From an uncultured Clostridia bacterium (GTDB taxonomy: Bacteria > Bacillota > Clostridia > TANB77 > CAG-508): a stretch of DNA of 64,000 bases. The translations under genes were made by a program, and so were the position numbers. The stretch is taken from NCBI GenBank assembly GCA_934149075.1, contig CAKPDR010000009.1:1-64000 (forward strand), read 5' to 3'. Under the pieces are notes generated by a model. It was given only the letters and a program-made list of their open reading frames with translations. It was not told the origin of the DNA and made no database searches. Positions 26,397 through 35,341 of the stretch are shown in pieces (the stretch's first letter is position 1; the number at the start of each line of letters is the position of its first letter).

Positions 26397-28130
26397 ATGC
26401 CAATTTCTTTAAGTAATAAAAAGAAAATGAGAAATGCATTATTTATTGTTTTAATTGTTTTAACATTGCTAACAACAAGATTAGCTTATATTCAATTTGT
26501 ATGGGGAGTCGAATTAAGTGAAAAAGCCGGAACTCAACAATCCCAAAGTAGAACTATAACAGCAAAAAGAGGTACTATTTATGACGCTACCGGAAAATAT
26601 ATTTTAGCAGAAAGTTCTAGTGTTGAATTTGTAAGTGTAAATCCAACAAATATTTCTGATAAAAATAAAGAAATAGTTGCAAAAGCTTTGAGTAATATTT
26701 TTGAACTTGATTATGAAAAAGTATTAAAAAAAGTATCTAAAAGAAGTTCTATCGAAACAATTGTAAAAAAAGTTGATAAAGAAAAGGCTGATGAATTAAG
26801 AACTTGGATGGAACAAAACGGAATAACTACTGGTATTAATATTGATGAGGATTCTAAAAGATATTATCCTTATGGAGATCTTGCTGCACAAGTTATCGGA
26901 TTTTGTGGTAGTGATAATCAAGGTTTAGATGGTGTTGAAGCAAAATATGATGATGAATTAAAAGGTACTAATGGAAAAATAAATAGGCAAACCAATGCAG
27001 CTGGTGTTAGTCTTGGTGATGAAGATTATGTTGCTGCAATTGATGGAAATAATTTATATTTAACTATTGATATGACAATTCAATCTATTGTTGAAAAATA
27101 CTTAGAAGAAGCTTGTATTGATAATGTTTGTACAGATGGTGGAAGTATTATTGCGATGGATCCACGTAATGGTGACATTTTAGCTATGGCAACCTATCCT
27201 AGTTATGATTTAAATTCACCTTATGAACCTCATACAGAGGAATTAAAATCTGAATGGAATACAATGGATTCACAAGCAAAATCTATTGCATTACAGAGTA
27301 TGTGGAGAAATAAAGCTGTTTCTGATACTTATGAACCTGGTTCAGTTTTTAAAACTGTTACTGCCTCTGCTGCTCTCCAAGAAGGTATTGTTACCAATAT
27401 AGATCAACAAGGTCAATTCTGCTGTACTGGTTCAATTGAAGTTGCAAAAACTAGGATAAAATGTTGGAGATATTATAGACCACATGGTTCTGAAAGTTTA
27501 AGATTAGCTTTAATGAATTCTTGTAATCCTGTTTTTATAGGATTAGGACAAAAAATCGGTATTACAAAATATTATGAATATTTACGAAAATTTGGATTAT
27601 TTTCTAAAACTGGAATTAAACTTCCCGGTGAAGCAAATAGTATTTTTGTAAAAGAGGAAAAAGCTGGTCCTGTTGAACTAGCAACTATTAGTTTTGGTCA
27701 AAGATTCGAAATTACTCCTCTTCAAATGATTACTGCAGTTTCTTCTATTGCTAATAATGGTGTTTATATAAAGCCTCGTATTGTTAGAAGTGTCCAAAAT
27801 AGTGTGACTGGCGAAATTACTGATATGCCTATTGAAACTGGTGAACAAATTATTTCAAAAGAAAACGCTCAAAAAGTTCTTAGTATGATGAATAGTGTTG
27901 TTTCTGAGGGTACTGGAAAAAATGCAAGAGTTGAAGGTTATCAAGTGGGTGGAAAAACTGGTACTTCTGAAGATGGTGTTAATACTGGAAAATATGTTAC
28001 TTCCTTTTGCGGTGTTGCTGAAACTGATAATCCTGAAATTGTTTTATTAATTACTTTATATAATCCAACTGGTGAGGGGGGACATCAAGGAGGTGCGTGG
28101 CTCATTTTGTCACTACATATCATTCTATAA
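26397..28130 (+). CDS. PBP2/SpoVD-type penicillin-binding protein, 3' end displaced by a mobile element
   Basis: A class B transpeptidase that cross-links peptidoglycan. An N-terminal membrane anchor (residues 12-32), the dimerisation domain (from GTIYDATGKYILA) and the transpeptidase domain follow, with active-site SVFK (about 316-319), SCN (about 375) and KTGTS (about 520). No PASTA domain. As it stands it is 577 residues, of which the last 11 (from AW) are element-encoded. Joining residue 566 to the fragment at 33419-33499 gives 588 residues with the normal VAAPV ending. AAAGGAG precedes the ATG. Orthology to SpoVD rather than division FtsI is likely but not proven. The truncated protein may or may not fold. 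Confidence 0.9.
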   Translation: MPISLSNKKKMRNALFIVLIVLTLLTTRLAYIQFVWGVELSEKAGTQQSQSRTITAKRGTIYDATGKYILAESSSVEFVSVNPTNISDKNKEIVAKALSNIFELDYEKVLKKVSKRSSIETIVKKVDKEKADELRTWMEQNGITTGINIDEDSKRYYPYGDLAAQVIGFCGSDNQGLDGVEAKYDDELKGTNGKINRQTNAAGVSLGDEDYVAAIDGNNLYLTIDMTIQSIVEKYLEEACIDNVCTDGGSIIAMDPRNGDILAMATYPSYDLNSPYEPHTEELKSEWNTMDSQAKSIALQSMWRNKAVSDTYEPGSVFKTVTASAALQEGIVTNIDQQGQFCCTGSIEVAKTRIKCWRYYRPHGSESLRLALMNSCNPVFIGLGQKIGITKYYEYLRKFGLFSKTGIKLPGEANSIFVKEEKAGPVELATISFGQRFEITPLQMITAVSSIANNGVYIKPRIVRSVQNSVTGEITDMPIETGEQIISKENAQKVLSMMNSVVSEGTGKNARVEGYQVGGKTGTSEDGVNTGKYVTSFCGVAETDNPEIVLLITLYNPTGEGGHQGGAWLILSLHIIL

Positions 28131-28144
28131 TGTTTAAACATTCA

Positions 28145-28187
28145 AAAAGAGTAATGGATAGCTTATTTATGCTATCCATTACTCTTT
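28145..28187 (-). terminator. lemA terminator
   Basis: A 14-bp perfect stem (GAGTAATGGATAGC/GCTATCCATTACTC) with an 8-base loop and TTTT tail, 7 bases after the lemA-like stop. Confidence 0.88.
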
Positions 28188-28193
28188 TAAAGG

Positions 28194-28769
28194 TTAATCA
28201 AAGTTAACTTCAGGTACTTTTTTCGCACTCTCATCAGCTTCAAAATACTGCATTGGATAATATCCACTCATTCCAGCAATAAAACTACTTGGGATACTCT
28301 GTACTTTGGTATTATAAGCCTTTACTTTCTCATTATAATACTGTCTTGCTACAGAAATTCTATTTTCAGTTCCAGCTAATTCATCCTGTAATGCAATGAA
28401 TTGTTCACTTGCTTTAAGCTCCGGATAATTCTCCGAAATTGCAAGTAATCTTCCTAGTGCAGAGTCTAAAGCATTGTTTGCTTCACTGATACTTTCAATA
28501 TTTCCACTTTCAATACTTCCTGAAAGTTTCGCTCTCGCATCAGCAATTTCGGTAAATACTTCTTTCTCATGAGTTGCATAGCCTTTAACCGTTGCTACAA
28601 GATTCGGAATAAGGTCGCTCCGTCTCTGAAGTGTTGTCTCAATTTGAGACTGCTGCATTTCGACATCTTCTTTCAAAGATACCAAACTGTTTTTGGTTCC
28701 AAAAAACCAAAATGCTACCAAAATTACTACTGCAATTACTCCAAATAATACGCTTCTTCCACTCTTCAT
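28194..28769 (-). CDS. lemA: LemA family protein
   Basis: A 191-residue LemA: one N-terminal membrane helix (VLFGVIAVVILVAFWFFG), then a helical bundle with the signature QRRSDLIPNLVATVKGYATHEKEV..IADARAKL and the conserved GLFNWYPmQYF-like end (GYYPMQYFEADESAKKVPEVNF). Role in the family is unknown, but lemA commonly pairs with TPM-domain (YgcG-type) genes, as here. AGGAGG before the ATG. Cargo of the element, 53 bases downstream of a TPM gene. Confidence 0.92.
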   Translation of the reverse strand: MKSGRSVLFGVIAVVILVAFWFFGTKNSLVSLKEDVEMQQSQIETTLQRRSDLIPNLVATVKGYATHEKEVFTEIADARAKLSGSIESGNIESISEANNALDSALGRLLAISENYPELKASEQFIALQDELAGTENRISVARQYYNEKVKAYNTKVQSIPSSFIAGMSGYYPMQYFEADESAKKVPEVNFD

Positions 28770-28822
28770 GTAAATTACCTCCTAAAGTTTTGATTTTTTG
28801 TTTTCAATTTACAATTTGATTG

Positions 28823-29584
28823 TTATCTTGAGGCACCACCACCTCCGGAAAAACCTCCGCCGAATCCTCCACCGGAAAATCCTCCGCCCGAAAATCCTCC
28901 ACTAGAAAATCCTCCTGATGAACTTCCTCCACCACAGATAACTCCAATAATAATTAATGCAATAAGAATTATAACAATAATTATCAGTGCCCATGATGGT
29001 AATTCCTCATCAGAATCAGCTTCTTCATCAACAGAAATCTTACTTTCCACACCCTGAATTGATATTTCATATTCTTCAGCCAAAACATTTAAAACTGCTT
29101 TAACAGTCATTTCTGTTGCTTTAGTATACTCATTATTTTCACGGTAAGGGACAAAATATTTGTCAAGAATTCGACCACATTTTGAGTCATTTAAGGCTCC
29201 TTCTAGTCCTCTGCCAATTTCAAGTCTAACTTTTTTATCAGACCGAGAAAATAGCAGTAGTGCTCCGTTGTCTTTTCCCTTTTTGCCAATTCCTAAAGTA
29301 TTAAATAGATTATTTGCATAATCTTCAATACTTCTATCAAGCAGACTTTTTACTGATACAACAGCAAACTCTGCTTCTGTCTTTTCTTCAAGTTCTACCA
29401 GCATTTTGTTGAGTTTCTTTTCTACATCATCATCAATAATGTTATCATCATCATAGATGTAGACATCTTTCTCAATTTTGGGAATTGGAATTTTCTCTAC
29501 TGATGTGGTACATCCAGTAATCATACTCACAAGTATAATTACCACCATAAATAGTGCATAAGAAGTTATCCGTTTTTTTCTCAT
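28823..29584 (-). CDS. TPM-domain (YgcG-type) lipoprotein
   Basis: 253 residues. Lipoprotein signal with lipobox SMITGC (Cys about 25), then a TPM domain (about 40-170; YIYDDDNIIDDDVEKKLNKML, GKKGKDNGALLLFSRSDKKVRLEIGRGLEG), a single membrane helix (about 198-215) and a glycine/serine/phenylalanine-rich tail of GGFSGGG repeats. This is the standard YgcG layout. TPM proteins act at the envelope; some are linked to photosystem repair or stress, so function here is inferred only as envelope-associated. Confidence 0.88.
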   Translation of the reverse strand: MRKKRITSYALFMVVIILVSMITGCTTSVEKIPIPKIEKDVYIYDDDNIIDDDVEKKLNKMLVELEEKTEAEFAVVSVKSLLDRSIEDYANNLFNTLGIGKKGKDNGALLLFSRSDKKVRLEIGRGLEGALNDSKCGRILDKYFVPYRENNEYTKATEMTVKAVLNVLAEEYEISIQGVESKISVDEEADSDEELPSWALIIIVIILIALIIIGVICGGGSSSGGFSSGGFSGGGFSGGGFGGGFSGGGGASR

Positions 29585-29770
29585 ACTTTTTTTTCCTTTC
29601 TTTTCAGATTACAATCTGATTACTTTAATCTATATTAAATAAGCCAAAGCTTAACCATACAATATAATACCATATTTTACATAAAATATCAAGTATTGTC
29701 TCAATATTTTTTCATAATTAAGACAATATAATTGTTTTGATTGAATTTTTATAAGAAAGACCATAATTAA

Positions 29771-29800
29771 AGAGTACCCTAAAATAGAGTACCCTTTTTA
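29771..29800 (-). terminator. weak hairpin downstream of the long TPM gene
   Basis: GTACTCTA/TAGGGTAC (one G-U pair, 3-base loop) followed by TCTTTAATT. The same bases also read as an 8-bp direct repeat, so this is a modest call. Confidence 0.4.
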
Positions 29801-29815
29801 GAAAATTAATCAAAT

Positions 29816-31309
29816 TTAAAATCCTCTTGAAGCTCCTCCGCCTCCAGAACTTCCGCCAAATCCATCATATCCTGAACTACTTCCAAAACTAGAATAACTA
29901 CTTTGCCATTCTTCCTCTTCGCGTCGACGTCTTCTTCTTCTTTCTTCTTCTTCCTCCTCTTCCTTATCTCGTTTTGCCTGTCTATATAATTCCTCTAATC
30001 TGTCTGCAACAGATTTGTCAAAATATGAGCGGGCTCCTGACTCCAAGTTCTCATAGATAGCTTTAGCTTCTTTTAATTTTCTCAGATTACTTGATTTACC
30101 AAAATTGATACAAGAGATAATAGCTACAACTGAAGAAACAGCTGATGCTGCTAATTTTTTCTTTCTCTCCTCTTCCACTTTTTTGTCATATTCTTCCTTA
30201 AGATGAAGAGACTCATTATATAGCTGTTTCAATTTACTGATATTGGATTGCACGTATCCCCGTTGCCTATCATTCAGCCTTGAATAATAAGATATCGCAT
30301 TAGCAAGTTTTGAAACAATATCTTTACTAGCCGATAGTCCTATTACATTCTGAATAATTAAGTCTGTTTCTTCTGCAAGTTTAATATCTCTTTGACGAAT
30401 TTCTTCTTCAATCATATTGGTAACATCTTTATCGGCTGTTGGATATAAAATCTGTACTCTTTTATATCTGTCTTCTAGTTTTTCATATTTATCTTCTAAG
30501 CACTGATAATTGAAATTTAATTTTTCCTTTTCTTCTAATAAATCATTAATTTTTCCTTGAAGTTTATTAATATCTGCTTTATTGGTATTTTTTATTTGAA
30601 TAATATTCTGCTGACTTGCTTCAAGTTGATTTGTTAGAGAATCAATTTTCTGTTGTTTTTCTCTACCTTTCGCAATAATTTTGCGAATAAAAATTACTAT
30701 CAGAACAATTATTCCAACTATAATACCAATAACAAAAATAGTGCCTAAAATAGATAAAAAATTCAAGTTAGTTTTAGAATCAGATGTCTGAACATTTTCT
30801 GTGCTTTCAATGTTTGCAACAATCTGACTTATTACAGCTTCTTGGAGATTTATAAGACCTTCGTCAAACTTATTCTCTTTTAAAGATGGAATAGCATACT
30901 TGTCTATGAATCTTCCAGCCTTTGCATCAGTGATATAAGCCTCCATTGCTTTTCCAACTTCTACTCGGATTTGTCTATCTCCTGTAGATAATAGAATTAA
31001 CAGTCCCATATCATCTTTTCCAATCCCATATAGATTGTACATATTTAATGCATAATTTTCAATTGTATCTCCATTAAGAGACTCTACTGTTGTTACAACT
31101 ACCTGGATTCCATTATGTTCATCGGATAATTTTACAGCATTATCCATAAGCCGTGTTTTTTCATCTGCTGAAAAAATATTTGCAAAATCGTTGACATAGA
31201 AGTCTGAAGTTGCTGACGGAATATTATCTTTGGCAAATACTGCTGATGCCTGAAATACTCCTAAGATAAGAATTAGCACTGCAATAAAACTTTTGATTGA
31301 TTTTCTCAT
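29816..31309 (-). CDS. long TPM-domain membrane protein with coiled coil
   Basis: 497 residues. Signal peptide (about 1-27, ending SAVFAKD), TPM domain (about 38-165; GIGKDDMGLLILLSTGDRQIRVEVGKAMEAY), a membrane helix (about 190-212), a long coiled coil (about 215-300), a second helical domain, an E/R-rich stretch (KEEEEEEERRRRRRREEE), and a glycine-rich GGGGASRGF end like the shorter TPM protein. First gene of the element's minus-strand cargo; its upstream region contains a dyad shared with the 58968-59813 gene. Confidence 0.88.
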   Translation of the reverse strand: MRKSIKSFIAVLILILGVFQASAVFAKDNIPSATSDFYVNDFANIFSADEKTRLMDNAVKLSDEHNGIQVVVTTVESLNGDTIENYALNMYNLYGIGKDDMGLLILLSTGDRQIRVEVGKAMEAYITDAKAGRFIDKYAIPSLKENKFDEGLINLQEAVISQIVANIESTENVQTSDSKTNLNFLSILGTIFVIGIIVGIIVLIVIFIRKIIAKGREKQQKIDSLTNQLEASQQNIIQIKNTNKADINKLQGKINDLLEEKEKLNFNYQCLEDKYEKLEDRYKRVQILYPTADKDVTNMIEEEIRQRDIKLAEETDLIIQNVIGLSASKDIVSKLANAISYYSRLNDRQRGYVQSNISKLKQLYNESLHLKEEYDKKVEEERKKKLAASAVSSVVAIISCINFGKSSNLRKLKEAKAIYENLESGARSYFDKSVADRLEELYRQAKRDKEEEEEEERRRRRRREEEEWQSSYSSFGSSSGYDGFGGSSGGGGASRGF

Positions 31310-31339
31310 AAAAAATCCTCCTTAAATTTTTTGTTGTCT

Positions 31340-31415
31340 ATTGCTATATATGTAAAACCAAAAAGTGAGGACTTTCCTCTCACTATTTAGTGAACACAGG
31401 AAATAAATATTAAAA
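31340..31415 (-). promoter_or_regulatory. promoter region with dyad, shared with 59840-59905
   Basis: Minus-strand order: TTATTTCCT, TTCACTAAATAGTGA (palindromic), then the dyad GTGAG-GGAAAGTC-CTCAC, and GGTTTTACATATATAGCAA. The same string of elements occurs upstream of the 58968-59813 gene with compensating changes in the dyad, suggesting a common regulator. Confidence 0.6.
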
Positions 31416-31554
31416 AATAATTACTGTAATATAATAACATATTTACATAAAAAAGTCAATCTGTAATATTTGTTTTAAATGACACCACATATAAGTAATA
31501 AAATTCTTTACAAAATAATAAAATTAAATATCAAAGTAAATGAGGTATTTTAAT

Positions 31555-31701
31555 ATGAAACGTGAATTTGAATGTCTAGTTAATTGTAAAAATTTATATC
31601 AATTGCAGGTTAAAAATATAACTGTTGAATTTAAATATTCTGATAGTGGGAAAAAAATTAATGAATGTATAATAAATGTTTTAAAAAGAAAAATAAATTA
31701 A
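31555..31701 (+). CDS. 48-residue protein upstream of the serine recombinase
   Basis: A small ORF starting MKREFECLVN, ending in a basic helix (KINECIINVLKRKIN). GAGGT lies 9 bases before the ATG and the recombinase gene starts 47 bases after the stop. The second element has a small ORF with the same position and a similar ILNLLKNE-type helix (44996-45115). A recombination directionality factor or recombinase regulator is a reasonable guess, unproven. Confidence 0.55.
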   Translation: MKREFECLVNCKNLYQLQVKNITVEFKYSDSGKKINECIINVLKRKIN

Positions 31702-31748
31702 TCTATTATACTGGATAAATTATACTAAAAGAAGGGAGATAAAACTTA

Positions 31749-33396
31749 ATGGCTGGGCGAAAATCCAAATATACTTTCCAAACAACAAATACAAATGCAA
31801 CTAAAATATGGTCAGTTGCAATATATATACGACTTTCACAAGAAGATAGTGATAATGGAGAAGACAAGCAAGAAAGCAATAGCATTACAAACCAAAAGGC
31901 ATTACTGAATGAATTTATTGAAGAGCATAATGATTTAGTTGTCTATGATACTTATGTAGATGATGGCTATACAGGAACAGATTTTAATAGACCTGGATTT
32001 CAAAGGTTACTAGAAGATATGAGAAACGGAAATATAAATTGTGTTCTAGTTAAAGATTTATCAAGACTTGGAAGAAATTACATAGAAGTTGGAAATTATA
32101 TAGAGCAAATTTTCCCACTATTTAATATAAGATTTATTGCTATCAATGATAGTATAGATAGTTTTAAAAATCCTACAAGTACAAATACAATATTGGTACC
32201 ATTTAAAAATTTAATTAATGATGAATACTGCCGAGATACATCTATCAAAATAAGGTCTGCTCTAATTGGAAAGAAAAAAAGGCGGAGAATTTGTAGGTGC
32301 ATTTCCATCTTACGGGTATATAAAAAATCCAGAAGATAATCACAAGTTAATTATCGATAAAGATTCAGCCGAAATTGTAAAAAAAATTTTTGAATGGAAA
32401 GTAAATGAAGGATTAGGTAATTTAAGTATATGTCATAGACTAAATAATATGGGAATTTTAAATCCAACAGGTTACAAAAAGAAAAGATTGAATCAAAATT
32501 ATAATAATTCTAAAATAATGCAAGAAGATTATTCATGGTGTCCATCAACAGTCAGAAATATCTTAAAAAATGATATTTATATAGGAAATATAACTCAAGG
32601 TAAAAGGAAAGTAAAAAGCTATAAAGTTCACAAAATAGAACAAGTACCAGAAGAAGATTGGATTACAGTAGAAAATATGCATGAACCAATTATAGATAAA
32701 GTTCTATTTGAAAAAGCACAAAAAATGAGAAAAGTTGATACAAGAGTCCAAAATAATGGAAGTTTAAGTATGTGGGCCGGTATACTTAAATGTGCAGATT
32801 GTGGCAGATCAATGCATAAAAAAAGTTGTAGAAATAAAAGTGGTTCTGTTTATGAATATTACATATGTAGCACATATAGAAAAAAATCAAATAAGTTATG
32901 CACAAAACATACCTTAAAAGTGGAAGAATTAGAAAGCGCTGTCTTGGAGGCTATTAAATTACATATAGATATGTTTGCTGATATTGAAAAAATATTAGAA
33001 CATATCAACAAGTCAAATGTACAAAAGTTATCTAATAATAATATTGAAAACATAAAAAAGTCAAAAAAAACAGAAATAGATAAATTAAATAATTTAAAAA
33101 GATACTTATATGAAGATTGGAAAAATAATTATATAACCAAAAACGAATACTTAGAATATAAACAAAAATATGAGTATGATATAAACAAAATAAAAGAAGA
33201 GTTGATAAATCTAGATAACCAAAAAGAAAATCAAGAAGAAGTTATATGTCAAAATAGCAAATGGGTTGAAAACTTAAGAATATATAAAAATATTACTAAA
33301 TTAGATAGAGATATTATAACAGAATTAATAGATTACATAGAAGTTCATGAAAATAAAAGAATAACAATTCATTTTAAATTTATGAATGAATCATAA
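31749..33396 (+). pseudogene. large serine recombinase with frameshift at an A7 run
   Basis: The two open pieces (31749-32339 and in-frame from about 32281 to 33396) together encode a full large serine recombinase of about 549 residues. Catalytic Ser in YIRLSQED; KDLSRLGRNYIE; recombinase domain (GAFPSYGYIKN; WCPSTVRNILKNDIYIGN); zinc ribbon CADCGRSM..YYICSTY..LC; C-terminal coiled coil. The frame changes by +1 at 32274-32280 (AAAAAAAGG); six A residues would restore it. Without correction the protein stops after 196 residues. It is either a decayed gene, a slippage-dependent one, or a sequence error. Confidence 0.9.
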
Positions 33397-33418
33397 TGCC
33401 TATTGTAGTGTTTAAATA

Positions 33419-33499
33419 CATCAAGGAGGTGGTGTTGCAGCACCTGTTGGCGGTAAAATATTTGGTGAAGTTCTACCTTATTTAGATACAAAAAAATAA
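33419..33499 (+). pseudogene. displaced 3' end of the PBP gene
   Basis: Encodes HQGG (core repeat) then GVAAPVGGKIFGEVLPYLDTKK and a stop. This is the canonical last strand/helix of a class B PBP transpeptidase domain and continues the frame of 26397-28095. It has no start codon of its own. Confidence 0.93.
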
Positions 33500-33520
33500 T
33501 AATCATTCTTATTTAACATT

Positions 33521-33556
33521 AAAGGAACGCACCATTTGGTGCGCTCCTTCTTTTTT
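33521..33556. terminator. terminator after the PBP gene
   Basis: Stem AAGGAACGCACC/GGTGCGCTCCTT followed by CTTTTTT on the plus strand. It is shared back-to-back with the 33555-33794 minus-strand gene. Confidence 0.88.
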
Positions 33557-33794
33557 AGGCATAAACATGATTATAAATCATGTTTCCCACTTCGTTAAGC
33601 CAGATTACCAGACGATTTCCTAATAGATTCTCATAAAGAACTCTGTGTGGATTTCCATTTGGCCATGCTTTTGTCTCGCATGGAACTAAGTACCATGTGA
33701 CTCCTTCATCCCTGAAATTTTCATTCAGTTCAACTTTATAGTCCTTTGATACATTGGTAATAATCTGTTCTTCTCTTAACTGCTGCTGTTTCAT
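33555..33794 (-). CDS. 79-residue protein of unknown function
   Basis: Small soluble protein starting MKQQQLREEQ, rich in aromatic and basic residues (WYLVPCETKAWPNGNPHRVLYENLLGNRLVIWLNEVG). AGGAGG lies 6 bases before the ATG. Base use is less AT-rich than the surrounding housekeeping genes. Isolated, bounded by the PBP terminator on one side and a 100-base gap before gatB. No family recognised. Confidence 0.65.
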   Translation of the reverse strand: MKQQQLREEQIITNVSKDYKVELNENFRDEGVTWYLVPCETKAWPNGNPHRVLYENLLGNRLVIWLNEVGNMIYNHVYA

Positions 33795-33901
33795 GTTTTT
33801 GCCTCCTAAATAGCTTTTTGCTTTGTTGCATTTTTAATTATACCACTTTTTTACATTCTTTACAAGTTATGTATATAAAAAAATCGAATTTATATACATA
33901 A

Positions 33902-35341
33902 TTATTTTTTTAATTCTTCTGCAAACATTTTATTAAGCATTTGTGGATTAGCCTTTCCTTTAGTTTCTTTCATAGCCTGTCCAACTAAGAATCCCAAAGC
34001 TCTATCTTTTCCTGCTTTATAGTCTGCAACTGATTGAGGATTTGCTTCAATTATTTTTGTTACTATTTCTTTTATTGCACCCTCATCAGAAATTTGAATC
34101 CATCCTTTTTCTTTAATAATATCTTCTGGATCTCTTGGATTTTCAAATAATTCAGTTAATACTTTTTTACCAATACTTGAACTAATTGTTCCTTTATCAA
34201 TTAATTCAACCAATTTAGCCAATTGTTTAGCATCAAAAGGTATTTCAATTGGGTCCATTTCAGTTTCATTTAAAATTCTAGAAATATCTGATATTATCCA
34301 GTTGTTTACTGCTTTATAGTTTCCACAGATTTCAGAAGCTTTTTCAAATAAATCTGATAAATATTTTGAAGCAGTTATAATTCCTGCATCTTTTTCAGAT
34401 AATTTATATTCTGTTAAATATCTTTGCTTTCTGCTCTCTGGCATTTCTGGTAGACTACTTTTTATATTTTCTATATATTCTTCTGATAATTTAATTGCAA
34501 CTAAATCAGGTTCTGGGAAATATCTATAATCTTGTGCATCTTCTTTATCTCTCATTGAAAATGTTCTTCCAGATACTTCATCCCATCTCAATGTTTCTTG
34601 CTCAACTTCTCCACCATTGTCAATAACATCAACTTGTCTATCTATTTCATATTCAAGTGCTCTAGTAATACTTCTAAATGAGTTCATATTTTTCATTTCT
34701 GTACGAGTTCCAAGTTTTTCTGAACCTACTGGACGTATTGATGTGTTTACATCTGCTCTAAATGAACCTTCTTGCATCTTACAGTCAGACACTTCAATAT
34801 ATTCAAGTATTGACTTTAATTTTTTCAAATATGCATCAACTTCTTCTATTGAACGAAAATCTGGTTCTGATACTATTTCTATTAGAGGTACACCTGCTCT
34901 ATTTAGGTCTACTAAAGCTCCTCCTCCAAAATCATCATGATTTAATTTACCTGCATCTTCTTCTATATGGATACGTGTTATTCCTATTTTTTTCTTTCCT
35001 TTACTTGTTTCTATCTCAATATATCCATGTTCACATAGTGGCTTGTCAAATTGTGATATTTGATATGCTTTTGGTAAATCTGGATAGAAATAATTTTTTC
35101 TATCATTTTTACTATTTCTTGATATTTCACAATTTGTTGCTAATCCTGCTCTTACTGCATATTCTACCACTTTTTCATTTAATTTGGGTAATGTTCCTGG
35201 CATTGCCATACATATTGGGCATACTTGTGTGTTTGGTTCTGCTCCAAATTTTGTTGGACAACTGCAGAATATTTTTGTTTTTGTTGATAGTTCTGCATGG
35301 ACTTCTAGGCCCATTACTACTTCGTAATCTTCTCTTGCCAT
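33902..35341 (-). CDS. gatB: Asp-tRNA(Asn)/Glu-tRNA(Gln) amidotransferase subunit B
   Basis: A 479-residue GatB: kinase-like domain that activates the misacylated Glu-tRNA(Gln) or Asp-tRNA(Asn), then the helical and YqeY tail domains that hold the tRNA. Signature YEVVMGLEVHAELSTKTKIFC at the N-terminus, zinc ligands CSCPTKFG..CPICMAMPG, and the C-terminal QSVADYKAGKDRALGFLVGQ. Its ATG overlaps the gatA stop by one base (TAATG), and its ribosome site lies inside gatA, so translation is coupled. Confidence 0.98.
   Translation of the reverse strand: MAREDYEVVMGLEVHAELSTKTKIFCSCPTKFGAEPNTQVCPICMAMPGTLPKLNEKVVEYAVRAGLATNCEISRNSKNDRKNYFYPDLPKAYQISQFDKPLCEHGYIEIETSKGKKKIGITRIHIEEDAGKLNHDDFGGGALVDLNRAGVPLIEIVSEPDFRSIEEVDAYLKKLKSILEYIEVSDCKMQEGSFRADVNTSIRPVGSEKLGTRTEMKNMNSFRSITRALEYEIDRQVDVIDNGGEVEQETLRWDEVSGRTFSMRDKEDAQDYRYFPEPDLVAIKLSEEYIENIKSSLPEMPESRKQRYLTEYKLSEKDAGIITASKYLSDLFEKASEICGNYKAVNNWIISDISRILNETEMDPIEIPFDAKQLAKLVELIDKGTISSSIGKKVLTELFENPRDPEDIIKEKGWIQISDEGAIKEIVTKIIEANPQSVADYKAGKDRALGFLVGQAMKETKGKANPQMLNKMFAEELKK

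Larger units (their letters stand above)
28082..33431. mobile_element. serine-recombinase element inserted in the PBP gene
   Basis: Bounded by the 14-bp direct repeat ACATCAAGGAGGTG (28082-28095 and 33418-33431), which is also PBP coding sequence (HQGG). Moving one copy out (5,336 bp) rejoins the PBP frame exactly: 1,767 bp, 589 codons including stop. Contents: lemA-like, two TPM-domain genes (minus strand), a 48-codon ORF and a large serine recombinase (plus strand) whose 3' end is 22 bp from the right junction. An imperfect inverted CACTACA lies inside both ends. Cargo base use is less AT-biased than the host. Confidence 0.9.

Noticed and set aside
32270..32283. Programmed -1 ribosomal frameshift in the element 1 recombinase
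   Set aside because: The downstream frame requires +1; a heptamer-type -1 slip leads to the wrong frame.
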